In this document: one piece after another, positions 25,719 through 33,931 of the stretch
How the letters are laid out: each line of letters begins with the position of its first letter
Numbering within the stretch: position 1 is the stretch's first letter
Origin: Pseudomonas graminis
GTDB taxonomy: Bacteria; Pseudomonadota; Gammaproteobacteria; Pseudomonadales; Pseudomonadaceae
NCBI RefSeq assembly: GCF_004364335.1
Contig: NZ_SOCR01000013.1
Span: 1-64,000, forward strand
Reading direction: 5' to 3'
Length of the DNA stretch: 64,000 nucleotides
The notes under the pieces: generated by a model
Told to the model about the DNA's origin: nothing
Database searches by the model: none
The model's input: only the letters and a program-made list of their open reading frames with translations
Program-made: the position numbers and the translations under genes

Positions 25719-27089
25719 TCAGACCAAAAAGTGCCACAGCAGCGACGTGCCGATCAGCCCCACCACCGACACAATCGTCTGCAGCACCGACCAGACCCAA
25801 ATGGTTTGCTTCAATTGCAGGCCGAAGTATTCGCGGACCATCCAGAATCCCGCGTCGTTGACGTGGCAGAAGAACACCGAGCCCGCCCCGATCACCAGTG
25901 CCACCAGTGACGCTTCCACCGGCGCCAGCCCGGCCATCATCGGCGCGAGAATGCCCGCCGTGGTGGTGGTCGCGACGGTGGCCGAACCGGTCGCCTGACG
26001 CAACGCGACGGCAATCAACCACGCCAGCAGCAGGTACGGCATGTGCGCGCCTTCGGCCACTTTGCTGATGGTCTGGCTGACACCGGCGTCCAGCAGGGTT
26101 TGCTTCAAGCCGCCGCCGGCACCGATGGTCAAGAGCAGCACGGCAATCGGCGCCAGGCTTTTACGCAACGTGCCGCCGACTTGCTCACGGGAGATACCAT
26201 TGGCCCAGCCCAGACATACCGTCGCCGCCAGCACCGCGATGCCCAGCGCCACCAGCGGTTCACCGAGGAATTTCAGCGTCAGCGCGATGTTGCTTTCCGG
26301 CTCCATGGCGATTTTCGCCAAGGTGCTGCCAAGCATCAGAATCACTGGCAACAGGATGATCAGCAACGAGATGCCGAAGCTTGGCTGTCGGGAGGCAGTG
26401 GGCTTGGCCGAAAACAGCTCGCCCAGCTCCGCCGGCTCCTCAATGTGCATGCGTTTGGACAGCCAGTTGCCGTACAGCGGACCGGCCAGAATCACTGCCG
26501 GCACCGCCACGCAAAACCCCAGCAACATGGTCAGGCCGAGGTCGGCGTGCAAGGCGCTGACCGCAATCAGCGGCCCCGGGTGCGGCGGCATCAGGGCGTG
26601 CAGCGTGGTCATGCCGGCCAGCGCCGGAATGGCGATTTTCAACAGCGGCTGATTCGACTGCCGCGCCATGACGAAGATGATCGGCACCATCATCACCAGG
26701 CCCACTTCGAAGAACAGCGGCAGGCCGATGACCATGGCCACCAGGGCCATGACCCACGGCAGCATCTTGCCCTTGCCCAGCCCCAGCAGCGTCGAGGCAA
26801 TGCGGTCGGCCGCACCCGATTCGGCCATCAGCGCACCGAGCATGGCACCGAGGGCGATGATGATCCCGGCCTCGCCCAGAATCCCGCCCGCGCCCTTGCT
26901 GAACGCCTTCGCCACTGCCTCCGCTGGCAACCCCGCCCCTATCCCTGCGATGAATGTGCCCACCAGAATCGACAGAAACGGCGGGAGCTTGGTGGCGCTG
27001 ATCAGCACGATGATGGTGGCAATGGCGATCAGGCAGCAGATGATCAGGCGAGTGTCATGAAACACCCAGGCAGCAGACGACAGATCCAA
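25719..27089 (-). CDS. GntP-family permease
   Basis: A 456-residue inner membrane symporter with about 12-14 membrane segments. GMTTLHALMPPHPGPLIAVS and ATGSATVATTTTAGI are typical of GntP/GntT. Members import gluconate, D-glycerate or hydroxy acids with protons. A GntP-type permease lies close to the dhc/ato genes in P. aeruginosa (PA2004), where a hydroxybutyrate-like substrate fits better than gluconate, and no gluconate kinase is present here. It may be co-regulated with the neighbouring LysR gene, which is on the same strand 104 bp upstream. Confidence 0.85.
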   Translation of the reverse strand: MDLSSAAWVFHDTRLIICCLIAIATIIVLISATKLPPFLSILVGTFIAGIGAGLPAEAVAKAFSKGAGGILGEAGIIIALGAMLGALMAESGAADRIASTLLGLGKGKMLPWVMALVAMVIGLPLFFEVGLVMMVPIIFVMARQSNQPLLKIAIPALAGMTTLHALMPPHPGPLIAVSALHADLGLTMLLGFCVAVPAVILAGPLYGNWLSKRMHIEEPAELGELFSAKPTASRQPSFGISLLIILLPVILMLGSTLAKIAMEPESNIALTLKFLGEPLVALGIAVLAATVCLGWANGISREQVGGTLRKSLAPIAVLLLTIGAGGGLKQTLLDAGVSQTISKVAEGAHMPYLLLAWLIAVALRQATGSATVATTTTAGILAPMMAGLAPVEASLVALVIGAGSVFFCHVNDAGFWMVREYFGLQLKQTIWVWSVLQTIVSVVGLIGTSLLWHFLV

Positions 27090-27193
27090 CGCGGACCCCC
27101 TTCTCGTTCGGTTTTTATCTCAGGATGGTTTGAAACAACATGTTTCAACCGGCCGAACCATACCGGATGCGGCATTGCGTCGCAGTTAAATTT

Positions 27194-28096
27194 TCACAGG
27201 ATCTGGCCGATTTGCCCCCGCGCACATTCGATCAGCACCTCGCGCAGCCCTTGGGCTGCTGCCGACAATTGGTGGTCCGCCTGGGTCATCAACCCAATAC
27301 GTCGCTCGATACGCGGGCCTTTCAGGGCAATGCAGCGGGCGCCGAGTTCTTCCATCTGCGCGATGCACAGCGACGGCACCGCGCTCACGCCCAGGCCGTT
27401 GGCGACCATGCGGCCCACCGTCGACAGCTGATGGCTTTCGAACGCCACCGACAGCTTGCCGTGCTGGCTCCGCAGGTCCTGCTCCAGCAACAAGCGCACG
27501 GCGGACGGGCGCTGCAGGGTGATGAAGTCGTGGCGCAGCAGTTCTTCCCAACTCACTTCGCGGCGCGCGGCCAATGGCGAATCCTTAGGCACCACGGCGA
27601 CAAAACGATCCATGTAAAACGGCGTGAAGATCAGGTTATTGCCCGCCTCGGGCTCGAAGCCGATGCCCAACTCCACGCGCCGATGCCCGACCATCTCCAC
27701 CACCTGCTCGTTGATCACGTCGTGCACCGCCACGTTCACCCGTGGGTAACGCTCGCGAAACACCTTCAGCGCAATCGGCAGCAGATTGCCTGCGTATGAC
27801 GGCATGGCGGCCACCGACACTTTGCCCATTTGCAGGGTAAACCGCTGACGCAGGAGTTCTTCGGTGTTGTCCCAGTCGGCGAGCAATTGGCGGGCCAGCG
27901 GCAGTAAGGCCTCGCCCTCCGGGGTCAGGCTGACGTTGCGCGTAGTGCGGGTCAGCAATTGCCCACCCAGGTCTTCCTCCAGCGCCTTGATGGTCAGACT
28001 CAACGCCGGTTGCGACACATGCAGCCGCTCCCCCGCCTGGGCGAAACTCAAGCACTGCGCCACCGCCAGAAACGCCCGTAGCTGTTTCACGTTCAT
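27194..28096 (-). CDS. dhcR: LysR-type regulator of the CoA-transferase genes (DhcR-like)
   Basis: A 300-residue LysR regulator. The N-terminal winged helix (MNVKQLRAFLAVAQCLSFAQ, then LHVSQPALSLTIKALE) is followed by a substrate-binding effector domain. It is divergent from the CoA-transferase genes, as DhcR (PA1998) is to dhcAB in P. aeruginosa, where it activates carnitine catabolism in response to dehydrocarnitine. Assignment as DhcR rests on this synteny. The divergent region contains the palindrome ATCAATTGAT. Confidence 0.8.
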   Translation of the reverse strand: MNVKQLRAFLAVAQCLSFAQAGERLHVSQPALSLTIKALEEDLGGQLLTRTTRNVSLTPEGEALLPLARQLLADWDNTEELLRQRFTLQMGKVSVAAMPSYAGNLLPIALKVFRERYPRVNVAVHDVINEQVVEMVGHRRVELGIGFEPEAGNNLIFTPFYMDRFVAVVPKDSPLAARREVSWEELLRHDFITLQRPSAVRLLLEQDLRSQHGKLSVAFESHQLSTVGRMVANGLGVSAVPSLCIAQMEELGARCIALKGPRIERRIGLMTQADHQLSAAAQGLREVLIECARGQIGQIL

Positions 28097-28111
28097 ATAT
28101 TTGGATTACTT

Positions 28112-28121
28112 ATCAATTGAT
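28112..28121. promoter_or_regulatory. Palindrome in the LysR/CoA-transferase divergent region
   Basis: ATCAATTGAT is a perfect 10-bp palindrome in an AT-rich stretch 15 bp upstream of the LysR start and 105 bp from the CoA-transferase start. Its position and T-N11-A-like symmetry (TTATCAATTGATCAA) suit a LysR binding site. Confidence 0.5.
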
Positions 28122-28226
28122 CAAAAAAACAAAATTAACAAATCAGTGCGTGCGAGAGAAGATGCGGCCAACGCTCTCCGATGCTTAGATTGTCGGACAC
28201 AACTACAAATAAGGCGGGATCTCACC

Positions 28227-28928
28227 ATGGCTGGACTCGACAAACGCGTGGCAACCTACGCTGAAGCCCTCGCCGGGCTGACCGACAACATGACCGTGCT
28301 GTCCGGCGGCTTCGGACTGTGCGGCATCCCGGAAAACCTCATCGCCGAAATCAAACGCATGGGTGTGAAAGGCCTGACAGTGGTTTCCAACAACTGCGGC
28401 GTCGACGGCTTTGGCCTCGGCATCCTCCTGGAAGACCGGCAGATCCGCAAAATGGTCGCGTCCTACGTCGGTGAAAACGCCCTGTTCGAGCGCCAGTTGC
28501 TCAGCGGCGAGCTGGAAGTCGAGCTCACTCCCCAAGGCACCCTGGCGGAAAAAATGCGCGCAGGCGGCGCCGGCATTCCCGCCTTCTATACCGCCACCGG
28601 CTACGGCACGCCTGTCGCAGAAGGCAAGGAAACCCGTCAGTTCAACGGCCGCAACGTGATCCTGGAAGAAGCCATCATCGGCGACTTCGCCATCGTCAAA
28701 GGCTGGAAGGCCGACCACTTCGGCAACGTGGTCTACCGTCACACCGCGCAGAACTTCAATCCGGTGGTGGCCACAGCCGGCAAGATCACCGTGGTGGAAG
28801 TCGAAGAAATCGTCGAACCCGGCGTCCTGCTGCCCACCGAAATCCACACACCCGGCATTTATGTCGATCGCGTGATCCTGGGCACGTTCGAGAAGCGCAT
28901 CGAGCAGCGAACCGTCAGAAAAGCCTGA
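28227..28928 (+). CDS. dhcA: CoA-transferase subunit A (DhcA-like; dehydrocarnitine/3-oxoacid type)
   Basis: A 233-residue alpha subunit of a family I CoA transferase. The signature GGFGLCGIPENLI (residues 31-43) binds CoA. With subunit B it moves CoA from a donor such as acetyl- or succinyl-CoA to a 3-oxo acid. Synteny with PA1999-PA2000 suggests 3-dehydrocarnitine as substrate; acetoacetate (AtoD/ScoA) is the alternative. The start at 28227 has AAGGCGGGA upstream and matches the conserved MAGLDKRV. Subunit B follows after 91 nt. Confidence 0.85.
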   Translation: MAGLDKRVATYAEALAGLTDNMTVLSGGFGLCGIPENLIAEIKRMGVKGLTVVSNNCGVDGFGLGILLEDRQIRKMVASYVGENALFERQLLSGELEVELTPQGTLAEKMRAGGAGIPAFYTATGYGTPVAEGKETRQFNGRNVILEEAIIGDFAIVKGWKADHFGNVVYRHTAQNFNPVVATAGKITVVEVEEIVEPGVLLPTEIHTPGIYVDRVILGTFEKRIEQRTVRKA

Positions 28929-29019
28929 CGCCAGCGTCGTACTCGAACCGATTTCCCACTTTGTATTTCCGGTGCTGGGGCTTCCCACAGGCCGGACAGA
29001 ATAAAAGAGACCCAAGACC

Positions 29020-29676
29020 ATGGCACTCTCCCGCGAACAAATGGCACAGCGCGTTGCGCGCGAACTGCAAGACGGCTTCTACGTGAACCTGGGCATCGGC
29101 ATTCCGACCCTGGTCGCCAACTACGTCCCCGACGGCATCGACGTGATGCTGCAGTCGGAAAACGGACTGCTCGGCATGGGCCCGTTTCCCACCGAAGACA
29201 CCATCGACGCTGACATGATCAACGCCGGCAAACAGACCGTGACCGCGCGCAAGGGCGCTTCGATCTTTTCGTCGGCCGAGTCCTTCGCGATGATCCGTGG
29301 CGGCCACGTCGACCTGACCGTGCTCGGCGCGTTCGAAGTGGACGTCGAAGGCAACATCGCCTCGTGGATGATCCCCGGCAAGCTGGTCAAGGGCATGGGC
29401 GGCGCGATGGATCTGGTGGCGGGTGCCGAGAACATCATCGTCACCATGACCCATGCGTCCAAGGACGGCGAATCCAAGCTGTTGTCGCGCTGCAGCCTGC
29501 CGCTGACCGGCGCTGGCTGCATCAAGAAAGTGCTGACCGACCTCGCTTACCTGGAGATCGAAAACGGCGCCTTCGTGCTGCGCGAAACTGCACCGGGCGT
29601 GACCGTCGATGAAATCATCGCCAAGACCGCCGGCAAACTGATCGTGCCGGATGACGTGGTGGAAATGACGTTTTAA
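29020..29676 (+). CDS. dhcB: CoA-transferase subunit B (DhcB-like)
   Basis: A 218-residue beta subunit carrying the catalytic glutamate in the motif S-E-N-G-L-L-G (Glu47), which forms the glutamyl-CoA intermediate. LGIGIPTLVANYVPDGI is the conserved N-terminal loop. It pairs with the subunit A gene just before it and is followed by the AtoE permease. The ribosome site is weak (AAAAGAGA). In P. aeruginosa atoB (thiolase) lies between dhcB and atoE; it is missing here. Confidence 0.88.
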   Translation: MALSREQMAQRVARELQDGFYVNLGIGIPTLVANYVPDGIDVMLQSENGLLGMGPFPTEDTIDADMINAGKQTVTARKGASIFSSAESFAMIRGGHVDLTVLGAFEVDVEGNIASWMIPGKLVKGMGGAMDLVAGAENIIVTMTHASKDGESKLLSRCSLPLTGAGCIKKVLTDLAYLEIENGAFVLRETAPGVTVDEIIAKTAGKLIVPDDVVEMTF

Positions 29677-29694
29677 CGGCGATGGCGCGGTACT

Positions 29695-29783
29695 TGTAGG
29701 AGCGCGCTTGCCCGCGAACCGCGGACGGCCAGACACCCACGCAGTGTCTGAAAGCCCCTTTCGCGGGCAAGCGCGCTCCTACA
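29695..29783. repeat. REP hairpin pair (GGAGCGCGCTTGCCCGCG family)
   Basis: A perfect 24-bp inverted repeat: arms 29695-29718 and 29760-29783 around a 41-nt spacer, with the core GGAGCGCGCTTGCCCGCG. It occupies much of the 302-base gap between subunit B and atoE; the rest of the gap holds no gene. The hairpin could reduce read-through or protect the upstream mRNA end. Confidence 0.85.
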
Positions 29784-29978
29784 GGATCCGCGTCGTGCTT
29801 GGCATTTTGGCAACACCCTGAGCATTCGCCACACCCGCACCTTTGGTCAGACCGCCCTGCCTCTTCAGCGATGAAGGGGCTTTGCTGTCTCTGAGCCGGT
29901 GCTTTTTTCGCGTTACCGCCAACACTTGAAACTGCCGTCCAAAAAAAACCTGAACAATAACTCCAAGAGGTAATACAC

Positions 29979-31397
29979 GTGGCCGCCGACATCGAAGAAA
30001 GCCGCTCCGCCCGTTTTGCCCTGCGTTGCGCCAAATGGGCGGAACGCTGGTTCCCGGACTCCTGGGTGTTCGCCGCCCTCGCCGTGGTCATCGTCACCCT
30101 CGCCACGCTGGTCATCGGCGCCAAGCCCGCCGACACCGCTAAAGCCTTCGGTGACGGCTTCTGGAGCCTGATCCCCTTCACCATGCAAATGGCCTTCGTG
30201 GTCATCGGCGGCTACGTCGTCGCCAGCTCGCCGCCGGCGGTCAAACTGATCGACCGCCTGGCGCGCATCCCGAAGAACGGCCGCTCGGCTGTGGCCTGGG
30301 TCGCGCTGATCAGCATGGTGGCCTCCCTGCTCAACTGGGGTTTGTCGCTGGTCTTCGGCGGCCTGCTGGTGCGTGCCCTCGCCCGGCGTACGGATTTGAA
30401 AATGGACTACCGCGCCGCCGGTGCCGCGGCTTATCTGGGTCTGGGCGCGGTGTGGGCGCTGGGCCTGTCGTCGTCCGCCGCGCAGTTGCAAGCCAACCCG
30501 GCCAGCCTGCCGCCGTCGATCCTGGCAATCACCGGGGTGATTCCTTTCACCCAGACGATCTTCCTCTGGCAGTCCGGGGTGATGCTGCTGGCGTTGGTGG
30601 TGGTCTCGATCATCGTTGCCTACGCCACGGCGCCCGGCCCGGCCAACGCCCGCGATGCCAAGGAGTGCGGCATCGATCCAAGCTTCAGCCTGCCGCCGCT
30701 GCCGCCACGCACCCGCCCGGGCGAATGGCTGGAATACAGCCCGCTGCTGATCATTCTGATGGTCGCGCTGGCGTCCGGCTGGCTGTACAACGAGTTCAGC
30801 ACCAAGCCCGCAATCACCGCGATTTCCGGCCTGAACACCTACAACTTCCTGTTCATCATGGTCGGTGCGCTGCTGCACTGGCGTCCGCGCAGTTTCCTGG
30901 ATGCCGTGGCTCGCGCCGTGCCGACCACCACCGGGGTGCTGATTCAGTTTCCGTTGTACGGTTCGACCGCAGCGCTGCTGACCACCGTCAAGGGCGGCGA
31001 TGCGCAGACGGTCGCGCACCACATCTCGACGTTCTTCACCAGCATCGCTTCCCACGACACCTATGCGCTGCTGATGGGCGTGTACTCGGCGATTCTCGGG
31101 TTCTTCATTCCGTCCGGCGGCGGCAAGTGGATCATCGAAGCGCCGTACGTGATGCAGGTCGCCAACGACCTCAAATACCACCTCGGCTGGGCGGTGCAGA
31201 TCTACAACGCCGCCGAAGCGCTGCCGAACCTGATCAACCCCTTCTACATGCTGCCGCTGCTGGGCGTACTGGGCCTGAAGGCGCGGGATTTGATCGGCTT
31301 CTCGTTCGTGCAACTGCTGGTGCATACGCCGCTGGTGTTGTTTCTGTTGTGGGTGTTGGGCACGACGTTGGCGTACATCCCGCCGGTCATGCCTTGA
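29979..31397 (+). CDS. atoE: Short-chain fatty acid permease AtoE
   Basis: A 472-residue inner membrane transporter with about 11 membrane segments. The N-terminal RWFPDSWVFAALAVVIVTLA and the later FFIPSGGGKWIIEAPYV and YNAAEALPNLINPFYMLP are diagnostic of the AtoE family. It imports short-chain acids such as acetoacetate or butyrate for activation by the CoA transferase. The start is GTG at 29979, preceded by AAGAGG. It follows dhcAB on the same strand, separated by the REP-containing gap. Confidence 0.9.
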   Translation: MAADIEESRSARFALRCAKWAERWFPDSWVFAALAVVIVTLATLVIGAKPADTAKAFGDGFWSLIPFTMQMAFVVIGGYVVASSPPAVKLIDRLARIPKNGRSAVAWVALISMVASLLNWGLSLVFGGLLVRALARRTDLKMDYRAAGAAAYLGLGAVWALGLSSSAAQLQANPASLPPSILAITGVIPFTQTIFLWQSGVMLLALVVVSIIVAYATAPGPANARDAKECGIDPSFSLPPLPPRTRPGEWLEYSPLLIILMVALASGWLYNEFSTKPAITAISGLNTYNFLFIMVGALLHWRPRSFLDAVARAVPTTTGVLIQFPLYGSTAALLTTVKGGDAQTVAHHISTFFTSIASHDTYALLMGVYSAILGFFIPSGGGKWIIEAPYVMQVANDLKYHLGWAVQIYNAAEALPNLINPFYMLPLLGVLGLKARDLIGFSFVQLLVHTPLVLFLLWVLGTTLAYIPPVMP

Positions 31398-31443
31398 GGG
31401 AGAAACGATCTCTAAACGAGGTTGAGAGACTCCATACTCCCTT

Positions 31444-31696
31444 TGTGGGAGCCGGCTTGCTGGCGAAAGCGTCGTGTCAGTCGCTGGACATTTCACGGGT
31501 TAACCGCGTTCGCCAGCAAGCCGGCTCCTACGGATTTTGTGCACGACCGACATTCCTCAGCCGTCGCAAAACCCTCTGTAGGAGCGCGCTTGCCCGCGAA
31601 GGCGTCGTGTCAGTCGCTGGACATGCCACGGGTTAATCGCGTTCGCCAGCAAGCCGGCTACTACGGATTTTGTGTACGACCGACATTCCTCGGCGG
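31444..31696. repeat. Two tandem REP-containing units, the second a hybrid of two REP families
   Basis: Two related units begin at 31444 and 31577 (period 133). Unit 1 pairs GGAGCCGGCTTGCTGGCG with its complement. Unit 2 starts with an arm of the other family (GGAGCGCGCTTGCCCGCG) but ends with the CGCCAGCAAGCCGGCT arm, so its arms match poorly. The inner spacers and the downstream flank (ACGGATTTTGTG, CGACCGACATTCCTC) are shared. No gene lies in 31398-31731. Confidence 0.8.
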
Positions 31697-31731
31697 TGGC
31701 ATAACCACCTCGAAATGAGCTTGATCGAGCA

Positions 31732-32061
31732 TCAACGTCCGAAGCTGTATTCGCGCTCCACCCTGGCAACCCGTGTGGTGCATTGCCGATACCAGGTCGA
31801 CCGGCCGCGCTCACGGATTTCTCGGTGTTCCGGATGTTCCTTCCAGGCCAGGATCGCGGCTTCGTTGGCCCAGTACGACACGGTGATCCCCAGCCCATCG
31901 TCGCCGCGTACCGACTCCACACCGAGGAAACCCGGCTGCTGACCAACGAGTTCGAGCATCCGCCGGGCGGCGTCGTCATATTCCAGGGCTTCGAGCTCAG
32001 TGCGCACCGAGGTAAAAATCACCGCGTAATACGGCGCGCCAAAGGTGTTTGCCATCACCAT
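31732..32061 (-). CDS. Antibiotic biosynthesis monooxygenase (ABM) domain protein
   Basis: A 109-residue ferredoxin-like alpha/beta-barrel protein. YYAVIFTSVRTE, GFLGVESVRGDDGLGITVSYW and ILAWKEHPEHREIRERG match the ABM fold. Members include haem-degrading and quinone monooxygenases and many stress-related proteins of unknown substrate. The start lies one base beyond the stop of the amidotransferase-like gene, so the two are translationally linked. An in-frame ATG at 32055 is an alternative start. Confidence 0.82.
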   Translation of the reverse strand: MVMANTFGAPYYAVIFTSVRTELEALEYDDAARRMLELVGQQPGFLGVESVRGDDGLGITVSYWANEAAILAWKEHPEHREIRERGRSTWYRQCTTRVARVEREYSFGR

Positions 32062-32062
32062 G

Positions 32063-32773
32063 TCAAATCAACTCCGCCGCGCAGGCCAGCACAAACGCCT
32101 TCACCAGCGGCGGGGTACTGCCCTCCAGCGCGGCGCGTTCCGGTTGAAACAACGTCGCGATGAAAAACGGATGACCGTCGAGCTCCATCGCGCGCACCTC
32201 GTCGTCTTGGTCATAGCCCGACACTTTCAGCGGGCCGGCAAAAACATCTGCTTCCAGTTCCTTGCGCAAACCGTAACGGCAGCGGTAGCGCTCCTGTGTT
32301 TCCAGCGTCCCATACGCGGCGGCAATCCGCGAACCCGGCCGCAGACGAATCGGTGCAAAGGCCTCGACCAGCGAACAGCTTAACGGCGTGATAACTGCGT
32401 TTTCCGATTCCGGCGCGGTCTCGGCGTGCTCGGCATCGGCCCAGCCCAAATGATTGCGCGCGTACTCCAGCAACGCATGCTGAAAGCCGCCGCACGTCCC
32501 GAGAAAAGGCACCTGCCGTTCGCGAGCGAAGCGAATTGCCGTCAGCGCGCCGTCCATGTCGCGATAGGGGCTGGCCGGTACGCACCAGATGCCCTCAAAC
32601 GCCTGCAGGCTCGCGCCATCCCCGATGTCCGTCGTCGGCAGCCACACTGCCTGAACATTGAGCCCGGTTTCGTTCGCTACCCTGTCCAGCGCCACGGGTA
32701 TCGCCTGATGCGCCGGCACGCTCGGGTCGTAATCGCCCACCAGCGCGATCCGGATTTTTTGCCCTTGAGTCAT
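32063..32773 (-). CDS. Class I glutamine amidotransferase-like protein (CTP synthase C-terminal-related)
   Basis: A 236-residue protein with the nucleophile elbow FLGTCGGFQHA (Cys94). The place of the catalytic His reads LFQPE (Gln210, Glu212) instead of the usual F-H-P-E, so the classical Cys-His-Glu triad is incomplete. This matches a family related to the CTP synthase glutaminase domain but standing alone; its function is unknown. It is divergent from a LysR gene and directly followed by the ABM gene, suggesting a small operon. Confidence 0.8.
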   Translation of the reverse strand: MTQGQKIRIALVGDYDPSVPAHQAIPVALDRVANETGLNVQAVWLPTTDIGDGASLQAFEGIWCVPASPYRDMDGALTAIRFARERQVPFLGTCGGFQHALLEYARNHLGWADAEHAETAPESENAVITPLSCSLVEAFAPIRLRPGSRIAAAYGTLETQERYRCRYGLRKELEADVFAGPLKVSGYDQDDEVRAMELDGHPFFIATLFQPERAALEGSTPPLVKAFVLACAAELI

Positions 32774-32862
32774 AAGTGCTCCCTGATATCAAAACGCTTT
32801 GCGTAAGGTCCGGGGGCGACTATAAGCTTGTCGCCCTGCAATCAGAATTGGCGTCCAGGCAA

Positions 32863-33741
32863 GTGTTCAATGCAGCCGCGCACTATCGAATCAATCATGC
32901 CGACCTCAGCCTCATCCTCGCGCTGGTGCGGGGGCGGACGCTGGCCAAGGCGGCCGAACTGCTGAAGGTCGATGTCTCGACGGTGTTCCGTGCGGTGCGT
33001 CGGATGGAAAAGTCGGTGGGCACGGCGCTCTTCGACAAGAGCCGCGCCGGCTACGTGCCGACCGGTGCAGCGTTGGCGCTCGCCCAGCAGGCCGAGAGTG
33101 CCGAGAATGCCTTGGCCCTCGCGCAGTTGAGCCTCGAGCAGGGCCGGCAGGTCGTCAGCGGCACCGTGCGCCTGACCTGCACCGAGGCCGTATTGCAAAG
33201 CCTGTTGCTCCCCGCCCTGAGCCGATTCATGCCGAACTACCCGGGCCTGCGCCTTGAGCTGAACACGTCCAGCACCTTTGCCAACCTGAGCCGCCGCGAC
33301 GCCGACATTGCGCTGCGTCTGACCAACACGCCGCCTGAGCACCTGGTCGGCACCCGCCTGGGCACGGTTGCGTATCGGGTCTGTTCGAGCGAAGCCTACG
33401 TGCATCGCTGCAGTGATCTGGCCCTCGACGACATGGCCTGGATCGCCCCCGACGATTTCCTCCCCGATCACCCGACCGTGATGTGGCGCCGGCAGCATCT
33501 GCCCGGCGTGAACCTCGCCTACCGTTGCAGCTCCATGCTGGCCGTGGCCCAACTGGTGCGCGCAGGCATGGGCGTGGCAGCGCTGCCGGATTTCATGCTG
33601 AAGGACAGCGAGCTTCAGCCCGTGAGCGAAGCGCTCGAAGGGCATGACACCGGGCTGTGGCTGCTGACCCGGCCGGACTGCCGGGCGCTGCGCTCGGTGT
33701 CGGCGCTGTTCAGCGAGCTGACCAAGGCGATTGAGCTGTAG
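32863..33741 (+). CDS. LysR-type transcriptional regulator
   Basis: A LysR regulator of about 292 residues. The HTH reads ADLSLILALVRGRTLAKAAE and VDVSTVFRAVRRME, and an effector domain follows. Start choice is difficult: no ATG fits. A GTG at 32863 gives the usual LysR length; another GTG at 32776 would add 29 residues unlike the family. It is divergent from the amidotransferase/ABM pair, which it may regulate. Confidence 0.82.
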   Translation: MFNAAAHYRINHADLSLILALVRGRTLAKAAELLKVDVSTVFRAVRRMEKSVGTALFDKSRAGYVPTGAALALAQQAESAENALALAQLSLEQGRQVVSGTVRLTCTEAVLQSLLLPALSRFMPNYPGLRLELNTSSTFANLSRRDADIALRLTNTPPEHLVGTRLGTVAYRVCSSEAYVHRCSDLALDDMAWIAPDDFLPDHPTVMWRRQHLPGVNLAYRCSSMLAVAQLVRAGMGVAALPDFMLKDSELQPVSEALEGHDTGLWLLTRPDCRALRSVSALFSELTKAIEL

Positions 33742-33780
33742 GGGGAGCGGAACGAGAATTGGCCGACGACGTATGACTCC

Positions 33781-33867
33781 GTAGGAGCCGGCTTGCTGGT
33801 GAAAGCGGCGTGGCAGTCGCCGGATACTTCACAGGCAGATCGGGTTCGCCAGCAAGCCGGCTCCTAC
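33781..33867. repeat. REP hairpin pair (GGAGCCGGCTTGCTGG family)
   Basis: Arms 33781-33803 and 33845-33867 form a 23-bp inverted repeat with a single mismatch (GGTG against CGCC), around a 41-nt spacer. It lies between the convergent LysR and AraC genes and may act as a transcription boundary. Confidence 0.83.
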
Positions 33868-33931
33868 AGAGTTGGCGCACCACCAATACGCCCAGCCCGT
33901 CGCAAGGTCCAGGCAGCGAATCCTTACTTCC

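Noticed and set aside
31422..31718. A 98-codon plus-strand frame downstream of atoE
   Set aside because: It consists largely of REP sequence and its tandem copy; the protein repeats mirror the DNA repeat.
32280..32300. GCGGTAGC in the amidotransferase-like gene, resembling an ops core
   Set aside because: It lacks the first conserved G of GGCGGTAG, lies inside a coding region on the non-coding strand, and no polysaccharide operon follows.
32776..32862. N-terminal extension of the LysR gene at 32863
   Set aside because: It would start at a GTG next to the divergent gene with no good ribosome site and add 29 residues unlike LysR N-termini.
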